Shown: positions 1-10,836 of the stretch, piece by piece | Position numbering within the stretch: the stretch's first letter is position 1 | Layout of the letters: the number at the start of each line of letters is the position of its first letter | From: Pseudo-nitzschia pungens | Lineage: Eukaryota > Bacillariophyta > Bacillariophyceae > Bacillariales > Bacillariaceae | DNA: 64,000 nucleotides | Assembly: GCA_037355855.1 (NCBI GenBank) | Contig: CM074758.1 | Coordinates: 2,081,001 to 2,145,000 of the forward strand | Direction: 5' to 3' | Made by a program: the position numbers and the translations under genes | Notes under the pieces: model-generated | Seen by the model: the letters and a program-made list of their open reading frames with translations, nothing else | Databases searched by the model: none | What the model was told of the DNA's origin: nothing

Positions 1-2509
1 AAAGTAGATTTGAGCAAGCTCTCATGAACGTGGAATAACTTAGTTCGGTCGGTTGGCCATAGTCAGAAGATTGCAATTCTTTTAGCGTAAAAATTGCTGT
101 ATCCAAAGCTTTGCGTTTTGTCTTGGTATCCATTGATACCTCCGACGAAGCGGCGGCGTTCAGCACAGTATTGTATGTTAATGTATTCGGTTTTGCTCCC
201 TTGTAACCTGACTGATAAAGCTTATCCATGCGTCTCAGTATTCTCAAAGATTTCTGTGCTTTCGTTTCACTATGACTGTTCGTAATAGCGTTTATGACGA
301 GGTGAAACGTTCTGTCGTTGGGTCGAATTTCGATTTCACCCTGTGTGCCGTTCCGCATAGTCATACGATCCAAATACTTCACAGTCATATTTTCAGCAAC
401 ACGCGTTCCGGATTTCGCCCAACTAGTCATTACCCTATTGTACGTGGCGATGTTCGGCGCTACAGTTGAATCTCCCATTGCATGCATTTCTTCCATTTCC
501 TTCAAGAGAGCATCGGCTTTCCTTGATGCCATCAGTCCACCACCAGATTTCGACCACGCATCAATGACATGATTGTATACGAGTCGAGTAGGTTTCATAT
601 ATGTTTTTCCAGACTCGTACTGCTCCTTCATTCGTCGCAGAAGATTTTCCGCACGTTCGGCGGCATCCGGCTCCCCACTGCGTGCTAAGGTGACAATAAC
701 GGAAGTGTAAGAAACGACGTCCGCTTTAGCGTTCTTGAAAATTCCGTTTCTGTAAGCGATTTCCATATATTCAAGGAGGTTTTCCGCAAGTAGAGAGGTG
801 CCTGTTTTGGTGCTTCGAGAAAGCGCTGCAAATACTTGATTGAACGAAAAGATGTCTGGTTCGTACTTGCTATCATTTCTAATGAACGAACGGAGAACTT
901 TCACCGCTTCCCATGCTGCGCCCGGTGCGTGCGACCTGCACCAGGCCTCGATCACGACATTGTAACTAAATTTATTGGGCCGAAACCTGATTTCTCCTTT
1001 CTCGTATCTTTCTTCCAAAGAAACTAATAGATCGTTCGCACGCTCTGCGTACTCAGGGTTCATTTGAGATTGCATCGATAGTGCATGAAGATGGGTATTG
1101 TAAGAAACGAGATCTGCGGGAGCGTTTCTCGAGTACTCCATGTACTCCAACAGCTCCGTTGTCCGGTTGACGGCCGCTGGATTTTTGGATTTCACCCAGG
1201 CAGACATGATGGAATTCAGAACAACCGTGTTCGGTTCGACGTTTGGTTCATCCTCGATTTCTTTCAACAGCTCTTCCGCCCGAACAACAGCATGCGATTT
1301 CATCCCCGACGCACTCCACGCCGAAATCACGGACGAGTAAGTCACAACGTCCCTGGGGGCTTGCATTTCTTCGAGTATTCGATCGGCATGCTCCGCCGTC
1401 TGTCGTCCTCGTTTCGCTGTAGCAGGCAATTTCAATGAATCGGTTTGGATGAGAAAAGGAATGAGAGCGGCTCTCTATATCGCCGTACTCCATTTTAAAA
1501 TCGGAAGAAACTCCTCATACTATGACCTACCTAACGTCCACGCCTTGATGGCTATGTTGTAACAAACAGTGTCCGGCATTTCTCCGATCGAGACCATGTG
1601 ACGCAAAATTCCTTCGGCTAGAACCCCCGCATTGCTATTGCGACTATTCGCATACGCATTCAACAATCGCATGTAGTACTTTCGAGCAGGTTTTGCTTCG
1701 GTGTTTCGTCCCGTTTTCGAAAGGTACTCCATCCATGCTAGAAAACGCCGAGCAGGGGCCAAGCCTTCGACCTTGAGAACAACATCGAAGACCAGGCCAA
1801 AGGACTCTTCGTTCGGTTGAACAGTCTTGACATTTTCCGAGGTGCCTGCATTCACAACAGCAGCTTCGTAGTTTTCTTGCAGACGCACTAAAATTTCGCG
1901 AGCACGCTGCGCTGCGGCCACCGGAGCCATGGACGAACCCGAAGACTCGTTATTATTGTACTGCGGGTTCTTTTTGTAATTCGTTGCAAACAGTGCAACG
2001 CAGCACCATGAATCAAGCAACGAGTTGTACATCGATACGTCGGTTCTGGCATTCTCATTTCCGGCAAATCGTTCGTCGTTCAATCGTTTGATGAGTTGTT
2101 CTATGCGAACTGGTGCTTCTGGATACATCTTGGCAAAGTTGTGCCATCCCTTCATCATTGACACAAGTTCGTGCCATTTCCCCTTGACCAACGAGCCAGC
2201 TTCTTTCTCCAATATATCATTGGTGGCACGGTCGAGCCATTGTCGACGTTCGACGAGAGACTCGTCATTGTATTTTGTAGCGGAGTCGTTCCTCGGTTTT
2301 CTGTCAAACTTCCGACGTTTGTGACGATAACTTTTTCGACCCCTGCCAAGACTACCGTTGCCATTGTCATTTCTGTGACTAGAGTAGGCAACTCTCGTTG
2401 AAGCAGATCTAATCGAAGAGGTAGAGACCGTATTCACAAAGGCTTCGTTGAGATCGATGCTACAAACAATGATGAGCGTCGTCAGGGACGGTAATCCTCG
2501 TATTCGCAT
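1..2509 (-). CDS. Pentatricopeptide repeat (PPR) protein, 3' end beyond window
   Basis: PPR proteins bind RNA, usually in plastids or mitochondria, and process or stabilise organelle transcripts. The ATG is at 2509. Exon 1 is 1531-2509, a 114-bp GT-AG intron is 1417-1530 (donor GTAGGT, acceptor CTACAG, phase 1), and exon 2 stays open from 1416 to base 1, so the C-terminus lies outside the window (about 800 residues visible). At least ten degenerate 35-residue repeats follow each other, with cores such as DVVTYSSVISAWSASG, NTVVLNSIMSAWVKSK, NKFSYNVVIEAWCRS and NIATYNRVMTSWAKSG. The N-terminus has a hydrophobic stretch (LTTLIIVCSIDLNEAF) followed by a basic Ser/Arg-rich region. This resembles a heterokont plastid presequence with a variant cleavage motif (EAF), so plastid location is inferred, not shown. 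It is divergent to the RRP9 gene. Confidence 0.9.
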
Positions 2510-3316
2510 TTTCCACTAGCCTTCCTCTGTTCGACTACTATGTGTGAATTAACTGAATGGCAACTTCTGTCGGGCTCTAGCAGCACTTTCTTTCTCGTCG
2601 GCTGTTGGATGATTCGTTTCTTGCTTTTTGGAATGTTGCGATACCTACAGGTCATCCGGTGTTGGCAGTAAGATCTTATGTGAGTATCTCCTACTGTATG
2701 TGTTGTTGTGTGAGGAACTCGTTGGCCGACTTCTCATAAGATTACTTCTAGTTCTTTGTCATCTGCGCGAAATACGGTAACTTACTAAATTCGAACAGAA
2801 CGCGCTTCGAAGAGAACATGCGCTTCATGCGCTTCTGACAGCATCTGCACATGTTCGATGCGTGCTTCACGCTTTTTTTCGGAATAGCTTGAAGTTGCCA
2901 GCCAAGGTGGAGAGTCACACTCATAAGCCAATCAAATTTCAGAATTCAAGATGACTTGGTTAACGAATATTTTTTGCGCGAATACATATGAGGATAAAAA
3001 ACATTAGGGTTAAAGTTAAAATTTTGACTGCCTGACTGATTGACAGACAGACCTCTTTCGATCAACCAACCAAACGAAACCCGAACGAAGGAACTGACAC
3101 TTTCGAGAGATCAAAAATGGGTAAAAAAAGTAATGATGGATGTGCGGGTGATTGATGCACGATGCACATGTCTCGCGAAAAATCGAGATCGATCTGTGAT
3201 CCACCACCATCCTCGGTAATTAGGCAAGGTGTATCCTGCCCTCTCCAGACGGCACCGTTTCATTCACCCGGTCGAAGCCACCAATTGCCACCAACGAACT
3301 CTATTTTTTTGCCACC
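2510..3316. other. Divergent intergenic region between PPR and RRP9 genes
   Basis: This 807-bp spacer must carry both promoters. I see a CCAAT-type box in the AGCCAATCAAATT context near 2926 and three GCGCTTC words between 2801 and 2840. No convincing coding sequence or RNA gene is seen. Confidence 0.5.
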
Positions 3317-4921
3317 ATGTCGCGCATCCGAGGAAGAAAAGCAACCAACGACTCATCCACGGGCGGCACCCCGTCTGCCGCGAGTCGCAAAAAGCAAAGG
3401 ACGATTGATTTCGATGATACAATCGACTCGGACGGAGAGCACGCCTACGACGAAGACAGCGTCCAGGAAAGCAGCGACGATGATTTGGAAGAAGAGGAAA
3501 CTCTGGACGCAAAGAAAGTTCGAATGGCCAGGCAATATCTAGAAAAGATCCAAAAGGGCGTGGACTCGGACGAAGATAGCAGCGGCAGCGAGGAGGATAG
3601 CGACGATGAGGACATGACGGAACACGACCGCATCGGGGCCAAGCTCCAGAGGCAGCGTCTAGAGCGTGAAGGAACATACGAAAAGGATGTTGCGGACAAG
3701 GTCCACGCAAGTCTAGACCGCACGCGGGAATCCTTGCCCTCGGCAAAAACATGGGAGTCGGTCCAACAGGAAGAACAGGCCAAGGAATACATCGAATCCG
3801 GAAGCGTTCGACTCATGCGAGGCCATGATTTGACACCTACCTGTCTGGCTCTCCAACACGACGGCACGCGAGCCATAAGTGGAAGCAAGGACCATTCTGT
3901 TATCATTTGGGATGTTCAGGAAGAACGACGTGCGCTGACGCTCTGCCCATCTTGGAAAAGGGAAACGCGAGAGGAAAGAGAGGCTACGCCACGAACACTC
4001 GGTGAGGTGCTTTCGGTAGCTTGTTCGGACGATAGACGCTATGCAGCTGTTGGGAGAAGAGATTCTACTGTTTGCATCTACGATGTTCGATCGAGTAGCA
4101 AAACGAGTCTGGTGAAGACATTTACCGGGCACAAGGGACCCATCACTAGTTTGGCGTTCCGAACGCAATCCCTCCAACTCTTTTCCGGGAGCGAGGATCG
4201 ATGTATACGACACTACAACTTGAATGAGATGATGTATTTGGAAACCTTATATGGTCACCAGTTCGGTGTCACGGGAGTAGACTGCCATCTCAAGGAACGA
4301 CCGGTCTCCGTAGGACGCGATCGGACCGCTCGAACGTGGAAGATTGCGGAAGACACGCACCTGATTTTTCGCGGTGGAGCAAAGGTTGCCTCTGCCGACA
4401 GCGTACGAGTGATGAAGGAGAATTGGTTCCTAACGGGACACGAAGACGGAAACCTCGGTCTGTGGATGTCCGAAAAGAAACGAGCAGTCGTCAACATTAG
4501 CCAGGCACACGGGGCTGTTGGCACCATTGGCCGCAGCATCGGTGCTATCGGTTCACTGCGTGGGTCGGATCTTGCAATTACTGGCTCTTACGACGGTTAC
4601 CTTCGGTTATGGAAAGTTGCCATGGGAGAAACAGTGACAACTCGAAGTTTGGAGCCTCTGGATAAGATACCTCTCACCGGTTTTGTCAATGATCTCGCGG
4701 TTGGTCCCAAGGCTCGCTTCTGCATCGCGGCCGTCGGCCAAGAACCAAAACTAGGCCGATGGAATCGCATTTCCAAAGCCAAAAATCGCATTGCGATAGT
4801 ACGACTTAGATCGAGAGAAGACATCGCCGAGGAGGAGGACACCCAGAAAGATATCTATGAAATGGATGCACACAGACACGAAGACTGCAGTGACGACGAT
4901 AGTGACTCTTCAGACCAATAA
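3317..4921 (+). CDS. RRP9: U3 snoRNP-associated WD40 protein RRP9 (U3-55K)
   Basis: RRP9 binds the box B/C region of U3 small nucleolar RNA in the SSU processome and is needed for early 18S rRNA cleavages in the nucleolus. The single-exon gene encodes 534 residues, close to the family's usual length. The start is an ATG in a strong context (GCCACCATG). Residues 1-110 are acidic and Ser/Asp/Glu-rich with the family-typical ARQYLEKIQ segment. A WD40 propeller follows: LMRGHDLTPTCLAL and GSKDHSVIIWDV, then FTGHKGPITSLAF, GVTGVDCHLKERPVSVGRDR and the RRP9-typical ENWFLTGHEDGNLGLWMSEKK. The C-terminus is again acidic (DDDSDSSDQ). It is convergent with light-harvesting gene 1, with only 259 bp between stop codons. 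The RRP9-specific segments separate it from other WD40 proteins. Confidence 0.93.
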   Translation: MSRIRGRKATNDSSTGGTPSAASRKKQRTIDFDDTIDSDGEHAYDEDSVQESSDDDLEEEETLDAKKVRMARQYLEKIQKGVDSDEDSSGSEEDSDDEDMTEHDRIGAKLQRQRLEREGTYEKDVADKVHASLDRTRESLPSAKTWESVQQEEQAKEYIESGSVRLMRGHDLTPTCLALQHDGTRAISGSKDHSVIIWDVQEERRALTLCPSWKRETREEREATPRTLGEVLSVACSDDRRYAAVGRRDSTVCIYDVRSSSKTSLVKTFTGHKGPITSLAFRTQSLQLFSGSEDRCIRHYNLNEMMYLETLYGHQFGVTGVDCHLKERPVSVGRDRTARTWKIAEDTHLIFRGGAKVASADSVRVMKENWFLTGHEDGNLGLWMSEKKRAVVNISQAHGAVGTIGRSIGAIGSLRGSDLAITGSYDGYLRLWKVAMGETVTTRSLEPLDKIPLTGFVNDLAVGPKARFCIAAVGQEPKLGRWNRISKAKNRIAIVRLRSREDIAEEEDTQKDIYEMDAHRHEDCSDDDSDSSDQ

Positions 4922-5180
4922 AGCGAATGCTGACACAAACTCTCATCAACTGTTTTGATAAAGTATCTACGAAGTAGTAATACATATACTAGTTCGTGTT
5001 GAATCTCTAGTTACAAATGAAAGCAATAGATTTCGAAACAAGTAACCACTCGATTAAAGAATGTTATGCCGGAATACTCTGATAACAGCACTCAGTTGTT
5101 TTTTCTGAGTCAACTGATGGTAGTGTGCCGGAGTGCTCTAACTACAGCATAGGTCTCTTGAAAATTCGACACCACACCAT

Positions 5181-6075
5181 TTACAGTCCGAATCTAAGCA
5201 TGTTCTCTGTGAATGGAGCCATAACTTCCCCACTGTAAGGTTGGACAATTCCGGTGAGTCCAGGGACGGATCCAGGGATCGTTTGCTCCGAAAGGAATCC
5301 GAAGATACCCAACATGGCAAGACGTCCATTGTTGAGTTCAACCTTGAGTCCGCGGGCCTTGGCTTCTTCGCTTCGGTTCTTGCTGAATCCAAGAGGATCG
5401 TACAGACTCTTGAATGGAACAGGGTGGGGAAGCTTGTACGTATCGAAGTCGGGGAAGGCACCGGGCTTTCCTCCCTTCATGTAGTGCAAATGATCAGGGG
5501 TAGCAATTTCACTCCAGGCCTCCAAGAAGAGGATGAGTCCGAAGATTTGCCACTTGGCGGCATCGCTAACCTGATCCCAGAGTTCTGGTGGGTTGGTTCC
5601 GGTGGGGAAAGGGGTTCCGTCCATTTGCATGGGCCATGGGAATTTGATTCCGTTGGCGTGGACAATGTATCCGACGAAGGCGAACATGGCAACGCGTCCG
5701 TGCCTGCGTTTACACGAGAAACATAATGATAATTAGAGCAATGACGGATGGAATTGACAAAGACTTTGTTAGTACTCTTTGTTGCGTGCAGTGTGGGAAC
5801 CACACCAGACCGCTTTTGTGGTGATCTCATGTGCATACGTACTTGATCTCAGCATGTCTCAAGAAGCCAATGGTCTCTTCGTTTGTCTTTCCCCAGAATT
5901 CTTCCTCTGCAAGGTTCAAAGGATCGTAGAACTTGACAACAGGGTTGAGTTCTTCGGCCAGTGAGACAAGATCGGCCTTTGTCTCCTGGACGGCGACAGA
6001 AGCACGGTTGTTGCTTGCAATTGGAGCAAAGGCCGAGACCGATGCGACAAGGGATAGGAAGAGAGCAGATTTCAT
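5181..6075 (-). CDS. Fucoxanthin-chlorophyll a/c light-harvesting protein, copy 1
   Basis: This is a thylakoid antenna protein binding chlorophyll a/c and fucoxanthin. Exon 1 is 5843-6075 (ATG at 6075), a 139-bp intron is 5704-5842 (GTACGT...CGCAG, phase 2), and exon 2 is 5181-5703, giving 251 residues. The presequence ends in SVSAF|AP, the canonical heterokont plastid cleavage motif. The intron splits the first chlorophyll-binding helix, rejoining EETIGFLRHAEIKHGRVAMF (E..HGR motif). The third helix carries ELNNGRLAMLGIFGFL (E..NGR..M). At about 250 residues it is longer than the 200-residue Lhcf type because of an extended middle loop. It is very similar to the copy at 13926-14845 and shares its intron position and phase. 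The exact Lhc subfamily cannot be fixed by eye. Confidence 0.93.
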
Positions 6076-6381
6076 GATTGGGCTGTGTGATGCAATTCAA
6101 CAATTTTTTTGTGAGAAAGCTTAACGAGCGGGAGTAAAAAGCCAAAGTTGATCAGGTTCGGTTTCATTTTGGTCGGACCATGACATTGTTCGTTCACCTT
6201 TTTTGACACTTGAAGACAAAGATACCTTACCGTCGCACGCTTTTTTGAGTCCAGGTAGTCGATCGTTTTCAATAGCAGCTGGATAGTTCCTTCGAATTCG
6301 ACCTGGTGTACCGGTTCGTACGAAAATCGAAATACGTACTCCTCCGATTAACCATGAACCAATAGGAAGACTTTAAAAAAT

Positions 6382-6476
6382 TACTACAAAATTCTTATCA
6401 GCTGTCCCCTGGTTCTACGTCCTCGACTACTAATATCTACTGAAACCAGGGGACAGCTGATAGGAATTCTGTAGTA
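6382..6476. repeat. MITE-like inverted repeat (33-bp arms)
   Basis: The left arm 6382-6414 and right arm 6444-6476 are reverse complements over 33 bases with about two mismatches, separated by a 29-base loop. The stem core is CAGCTGTCCCCTGGTT. A 27-base part of the right arm and its flank (6452-6478) recurs exactly at 50009-50035. This suggests a small dispersed non-autonomous element. Confidence 0.7.
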
Positions 6477-6927
6477 TCAAATCGATTGATAATTGGATCA
6501 ATCAAAATCCCAGGTTTATTGTTGAACTTTCTTCACAACGATTTGTACCCTTAACCATTTACGTTCCCTTCATCGAGCCAACGATAATTAACCACCGTTA
6601 CATACACGTAACCTTACACGCATTTGCACGACTACGAAGTAGAATTGATAAAAGAAGAACATTCACATTGTACATTACCTGGTACGTACCGTACGGTAAT
6701 TACTCCTACGCACAAGGAACGGTATTTCAAAAATACCTGTTGCCCTGTGACGACCACATCGAACATTCCGTACATTATTCTGTACGTTCCGTACATTCTT
6801 TCGTCCAACCAATGGAATTGGCACACGGCGGAGTTTTGACAAGTTTCGCCCACTGTGTCACTGAACCGGTATCTTACCGTACTAGTAAAACGATTGGTCC
6901 TCCGGGAAGATTGAGATTCTGGGGCAC

Positions 6928-6953
6928 CATCATCATCATCATCATCATCATCA
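6928..6953. repeat. (ATC)n microsatellite
   Basis: About eight uninterrupted CAT/ATC units lie in the spacer upstream of the methyltransferase gene. Confidence 0.9.
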
Positions 6954-7185
6954 ATTTGTTTCGTCTCCTGAGATGTTTTGAGATTTAAATTTGAAACATG
7001 ACTGAATGATCTCAATTAGGACGAGCAACACTGGTGCGTAACCTTACTTGTACTCGTATCGGTATAAAAAATGAATTGCCTTCGCTTTTGTTGGCATTAC
7101 ACCATGCGAGACGGCACGATTGAATAATCGATACGATTCAATACAACGTACTTCGTACATCGGAATCTCCGAGAAACGATACTCG

Positions 7186-8073
7186 ATGGAACAACAGGGA
7201 TTGCTTGGATTCGATGCTGCACTTGTATGCGATCCGACTGCCAGTTTCAGTTGTTTGGTGTCCTCTGAACGACAAGACAAAAAGTTCACGTATGCGGCAG
7301 ATATGCTTCCAGTGGCTGCGAACTGCAATGTCGATATAGAACAATGGAATCGAAACGACTGGATTATGAATCGGCACTGGTCACCCAAGGATGGCATCGA
7401 TGACATCTTTTTCCACGACGACAATGGAGACGGCGACAAGTTCGAGTCTCGGCCTCACCACTTGACCTACGGCGAAGTAACGCCATTTGGAGTGCGGCAA
7501 CTGGCCTATGAAATGGGCATCGCAAAATGCGACAATGGAGGCGATCGGCGAATTGGTGACGAAGAGGATGTCGATGGCGAAACAATCGTCTTCTGCGATT
7601 TGGGTTCTGGGGTTGGACGACTCGTCATCCAGATTTACCTCGATCAACCCGAGCGAGTGACGAAGGCGATCGGTATAGAGCTGGCAGAAGGCAGACACAA
7701 AATCGCCGCGGACGCCCTGAACGGGATCTTGCAAGAATCAGATTCTTGCGTTGCAGAGGAATGCGACGGAACGTACAACGACGGTATTTCAACGGCTAAC
7801 TTTCCCATACAATTGATCCAGGGAGACGCTACAGAGGTTGATTTAGACTCGGCAATTACACACGTCTTTATTTCCTCTCTCTGCTTTCCCGATGACGTTC
7901 TGCTCACAATACAGGAGAAACTGTTGCAGCTACCGAGCGTCCGTGTGGTTGCAGCCTTGAATCGACTGGACAAGATGCATCAGCTCGGGGGGGGAGAATG
8001 GCGGGAACGAACTGTTCCCATCCAGATGACATGGGGGGCCAGCTCTGCAAAAGTGTACCAAAAAGTCACGTAG
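7186..8073 (+). CDS. SAM-dependent methyltransferase with DOT1-like fold
   Basis: The single exon encodes 295 residues from the first ATG (7186). The frame is open further upstream but without an ATG. Around residue 138 lies DLGSGVGRLVIQIYL, which matches motif I of class I methyltransferases and most resembles the DOT1 histone H3K79 methyltransferase family. It is preceded by HLTYGEVTPFGVRQLAYEMG, similar to the DOT1 D1-loop region (YGE.TP.G). The next strand ends in the acidic ribose-binding position (AIGIELAEGRH), followed by LIQGDATEVDL and THVFISSLCFPDDV. DOT1 enzymes methylate nucleosomal H3. Many stramenopiles also have several short DOT1-like proteins of unknown substrate, and this compact protein without flanking chromatin domains may be one. 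Substrate is therefore inferred only. Confidence 0.7.
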   Translation: MEQQGLLGFDAALVCDPTASFSCLVSSERQDKKFTYAADMLPVAANCNVDIEQWNRNDWIMNRHWSPKDGIDDIFFHDDNGDGDKFESRPHHLTYGEVTPFGVRQLAYEMGIAKCDNGGDRRIGDEEDVDGETIVFCDLGSGVGRLVIQIYLDQPERVTKAIGIELAEGRHKIAADALNGILQESDSCVAEECDGTYNDGISTANFPIQLIQGDATEVDLDSAITHVFISSLCFPDDVLLTIQEKLLQLPSVRVVAALNRLDKMHQLGGGEWRERTVPIQMTWGASSAKVYQKVT

Positions 8074-8621
8074 CAATTACACATGCTGCGAATCAATCAT
8101 TCCGTCGGACAATATCTTCGCATGTCCTTTTTCCGAGCGCCTCTCGAAAATGCGGACGGCATCGCAAATCTGTCACTCTCGACCGGAGAGCCACACTTTC
8201 GCGCAATGAATGTCGCTCGCCGTTCTTACTGTTCATACATCCGAGATTTCACTCATAGCTGCGTCGTGGCAATTCCGAGGCCTTCACATACAAAATACAT
8301 GCAGAGCATTGTTTTCAATTCATTTTGAGTTCACAAAAAAACCTCAATCTTAATCATTTGATTCGCATTGACCACGTCTCGTCGCAAGTGCGCGCAGACA
8401 ACCATCATTCTTTTGTTGCACCGGTATGAATAGTGAATAGTGAATAGTTCCCACCTGTTGTACCTGGTACTGATCTTTGAGGTATCACGTAGAAGATCAT
8501 CTTCAAGTTTGATCCTTGGGTGGGTAGATTGACATAGACCAATCAGCACTATATCATTCCCCTTAGCCCAGTGTTTGCTTCGAGCTCGTTCACAATCGTT
8601 TATGATAGGAAATAAGGGATC
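8074..8621. other. Intergenic
   Basis: A 548-bp spacer between two same-strand genes. A triplicated GAATAGT word lies near 8426-8448. Nothing else is recognised. Confidence 0.4.
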
Positions 8622-9813
8622 ATGGATTGGAAGGAAGTGCAAGCTGAATTGGTACACTCGCTGCATGAGTGGGGGGTATTTTGTAATGGTAATAAGAAAC
8701 ACTTTTCGTTCAAAAATAGAGTAATGAAGGAAGCCGAGACCGTGACACGAAAGAAGGGAACCCCCCATCGACTTTAGTGATTTGAGAGATAACAATCTGA
8801 TCCCTGAAGATATGTACGAAGCAGTAGTATTCATGCTGCGGCACAAAGTTGAAGCGGAGGTTCCGAGAGCAGCATATTTTTTGCTGGAAAGCAAAGTCGA
8901 TGAACCGGACGTAGGCGACCGACGCCCATACTTTCGGCGGCACAACAAAAGGACAGGTAGGGTGATAGGGTATCGAAAAAAGTATGCCTATTGTCACTTG
9001 TCAGATGATGAGCTCGATCCATTCAAGCGAATAGATTTCATCCCGATTTCTCGTTCCGAAAGAAAGTTTATAAACTTTTTCTCGAAGACAATTGAGACAA
9101 TTGCGGGGCTTGTTTATGAAGCCCGTCTGGTTTGTTACGCAATCCCTCACGTCCATTGCCATCATTGCACATACAAAAAGACACTGCGTTGGAATGGCAG
9201 CACTACGAAGGCATGGCAAGATATAGTTTGTACGAGGTGCCACTCTATGTTTGAAGTCAAGACGAGGGAATCAATGGATCGAATAACGCAAGATTTTGAA
9301 CGAAATGAGTTCCGTGGTGGATGCTTCAATCAGTACTGCGAATTGAAAAACTCTCTCAAAAAAGACCAGAAAATGTTCTTTCTTATAGAACCGAAAAGGC
9401 GCACGTGTTCATCAGTTTTTGTTGCGGAAATAGATGCAGTATTGCCGCGACTCACTTCTTCTGTCTTTAATCCAGCTATCGAGAGATCTGGATTTTCTTT
9501 CGCGTCAAATGTGTCATTGAAAAACTCATCAAAACACAAATGGTTTGATCTTCCAACAACCGAAAAAATCAACATCTATGATATACATGAACAACTTTAC
9601 ATTGCGCATTTTTCACGAAATGACTTCAGACGAGGCAATCTATTGAAGTTCAATGAGATGGTGTTGTCTGAGGACAAACGAAACAAAAATAACATTGCTC
9701 GGTTCGATGAGGTTGAGGAGCAGCAAAAGGAAATAGAGAAGCTAGAGTCTTCTCTGGAAAGCTTAAAAGTAGGAGATGACGATGATAACGAATGGGATGA
9801 TATCTTTGAGTAG
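8622..9813 (+). CDS. Zinc-ribbon protein of unknown family, apparent 1-nt frameshift
   Basis: I do not recognise this family. The main frame runs to the stop at 9811-9813 and has no ATG before 8812 (DMYEAVVF). A second frame from ATG 8622 encodes MDWKEVQAELVHSLHEWGVF up to TAG at 8775. The two join smoothly if one C is missing from the CCCCCC run at 8761-8766 (KKGTP-IDFSDLRDNN), giving about 397 residues. Near residue 175 is a likely zinc ribbon: CHHC, then about 20 residues later CTRC (HVHCHHCTYKK...DIVCTRCHSMFEV). The rest is rich in Lys, Arg, Phe and Asp, and the C-terminus is an acidic coiled coil (EEQQKEIEKLESSLESLKVG, then DDDDNEWDD). The single-base shift could be a sequence error, a recent mutation or a mis-read short intron. 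If translation simply starts at 8812 the product is 333 residues. Confidence 0.6.
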
Positions 9814-10836
9814 AACCAAGAAGATGCAATACTTTCCGCTCCATTGTGGGAAAGTTGTGGGTTCTGTCTCCTACTATTCAAAATATCGTCCTCCGAGACA
9901 TCATCTCAACATCGATCAATTCCAGGTTTTTCTTTGACATCTATGATGCCATCAAATCCTTGATGATTGATTTTGAAAGTTACAAAAAAAAAATAATGCA
10001 TTCGATATTCGGGGTAACCTTCTTATGAGTGTGAGGATGAATCCCGAATAGCTACTACTACGTAGTCAATAAACACCTCACCCATTACAAGTACTACTAC
10101 TAAATAATACTAGTACATTGGTTTATATTGACAGCAGAGAGCATCTGTGCACTTGCAGGTTATGAGCATCAATGACTAGTACATTCTCATCACCTGTAAC
10201 CAACAGACTTGTCAACAACAAAATAGCACAGTGATTACTGCTTTCGCCGCAACCAACAAGAAGCAACAAGATAACTTAGATTCGACGGTTTCTTGAAGCC
10301 TGCCGTACGGTAAGATTTTAAGCATCATTTTCGCGGAAATTATTGTGAAAATTTGTACGATACTCGTATTTCTGGTTCGCGAGCATTAAACCGCATGAAC
10401 ATTCCGTGTCCAAAGTTACGAGTAAGATTACCGTATGTCCATTCGAACATAGTAGTACTTCGTATCTAACATACTTCGTACGTGTACATACGAACTTGCA
10501 GTTTTGGGATCGTACGGTCATTTTTGAAGACTTTTTTTAAATCTATGACACATAACACACGACCAATTGACAAAATGACTGTACCGGTACCGGTACAGGT
10601 AGAAAGGGCCCAAGCTTTAATTTTCCTCTTACCCCTACTAAGTACGAAATACGGCACGATTGATCCTTCGAACCATGGAATTTCTTGTGTGACACATCAA
10701 AGCGCTTTGTACTGGTACCGTGAACCGAAGTAAGATCTTGATGATGAACGATTACAATACTAACACACAACGAAATCATCATAATCATACAACGCATCAG
10801 TGAAGGTCTCTGTCCGTTCTACATGTTTTCTTAGCG
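9814..10836. other. Intergenic, rich in TACCGGTA-type palindromes
   Basis: This 1.0-kb spacer has repeated GTA/TAC words and a run GTACCGGTACCGGTAC near 10578-10595, in the upstream region of the coiled-coil gene. No gene is seen. Confidence 0.4.

Larger units (their letters stand above)
6076..7185. other. Divergent spacer, LHC copy 1 / methyltransferase
   Basis: This 1.1-kb spacer holds a MITE-like hairpin (6382-6476), many TAC/GTA palindromic words around 6665-6900, an ATC microsatellite (6928-6953) and presumably both promoters. No coding sequence is supported. Confidence 0.5.
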
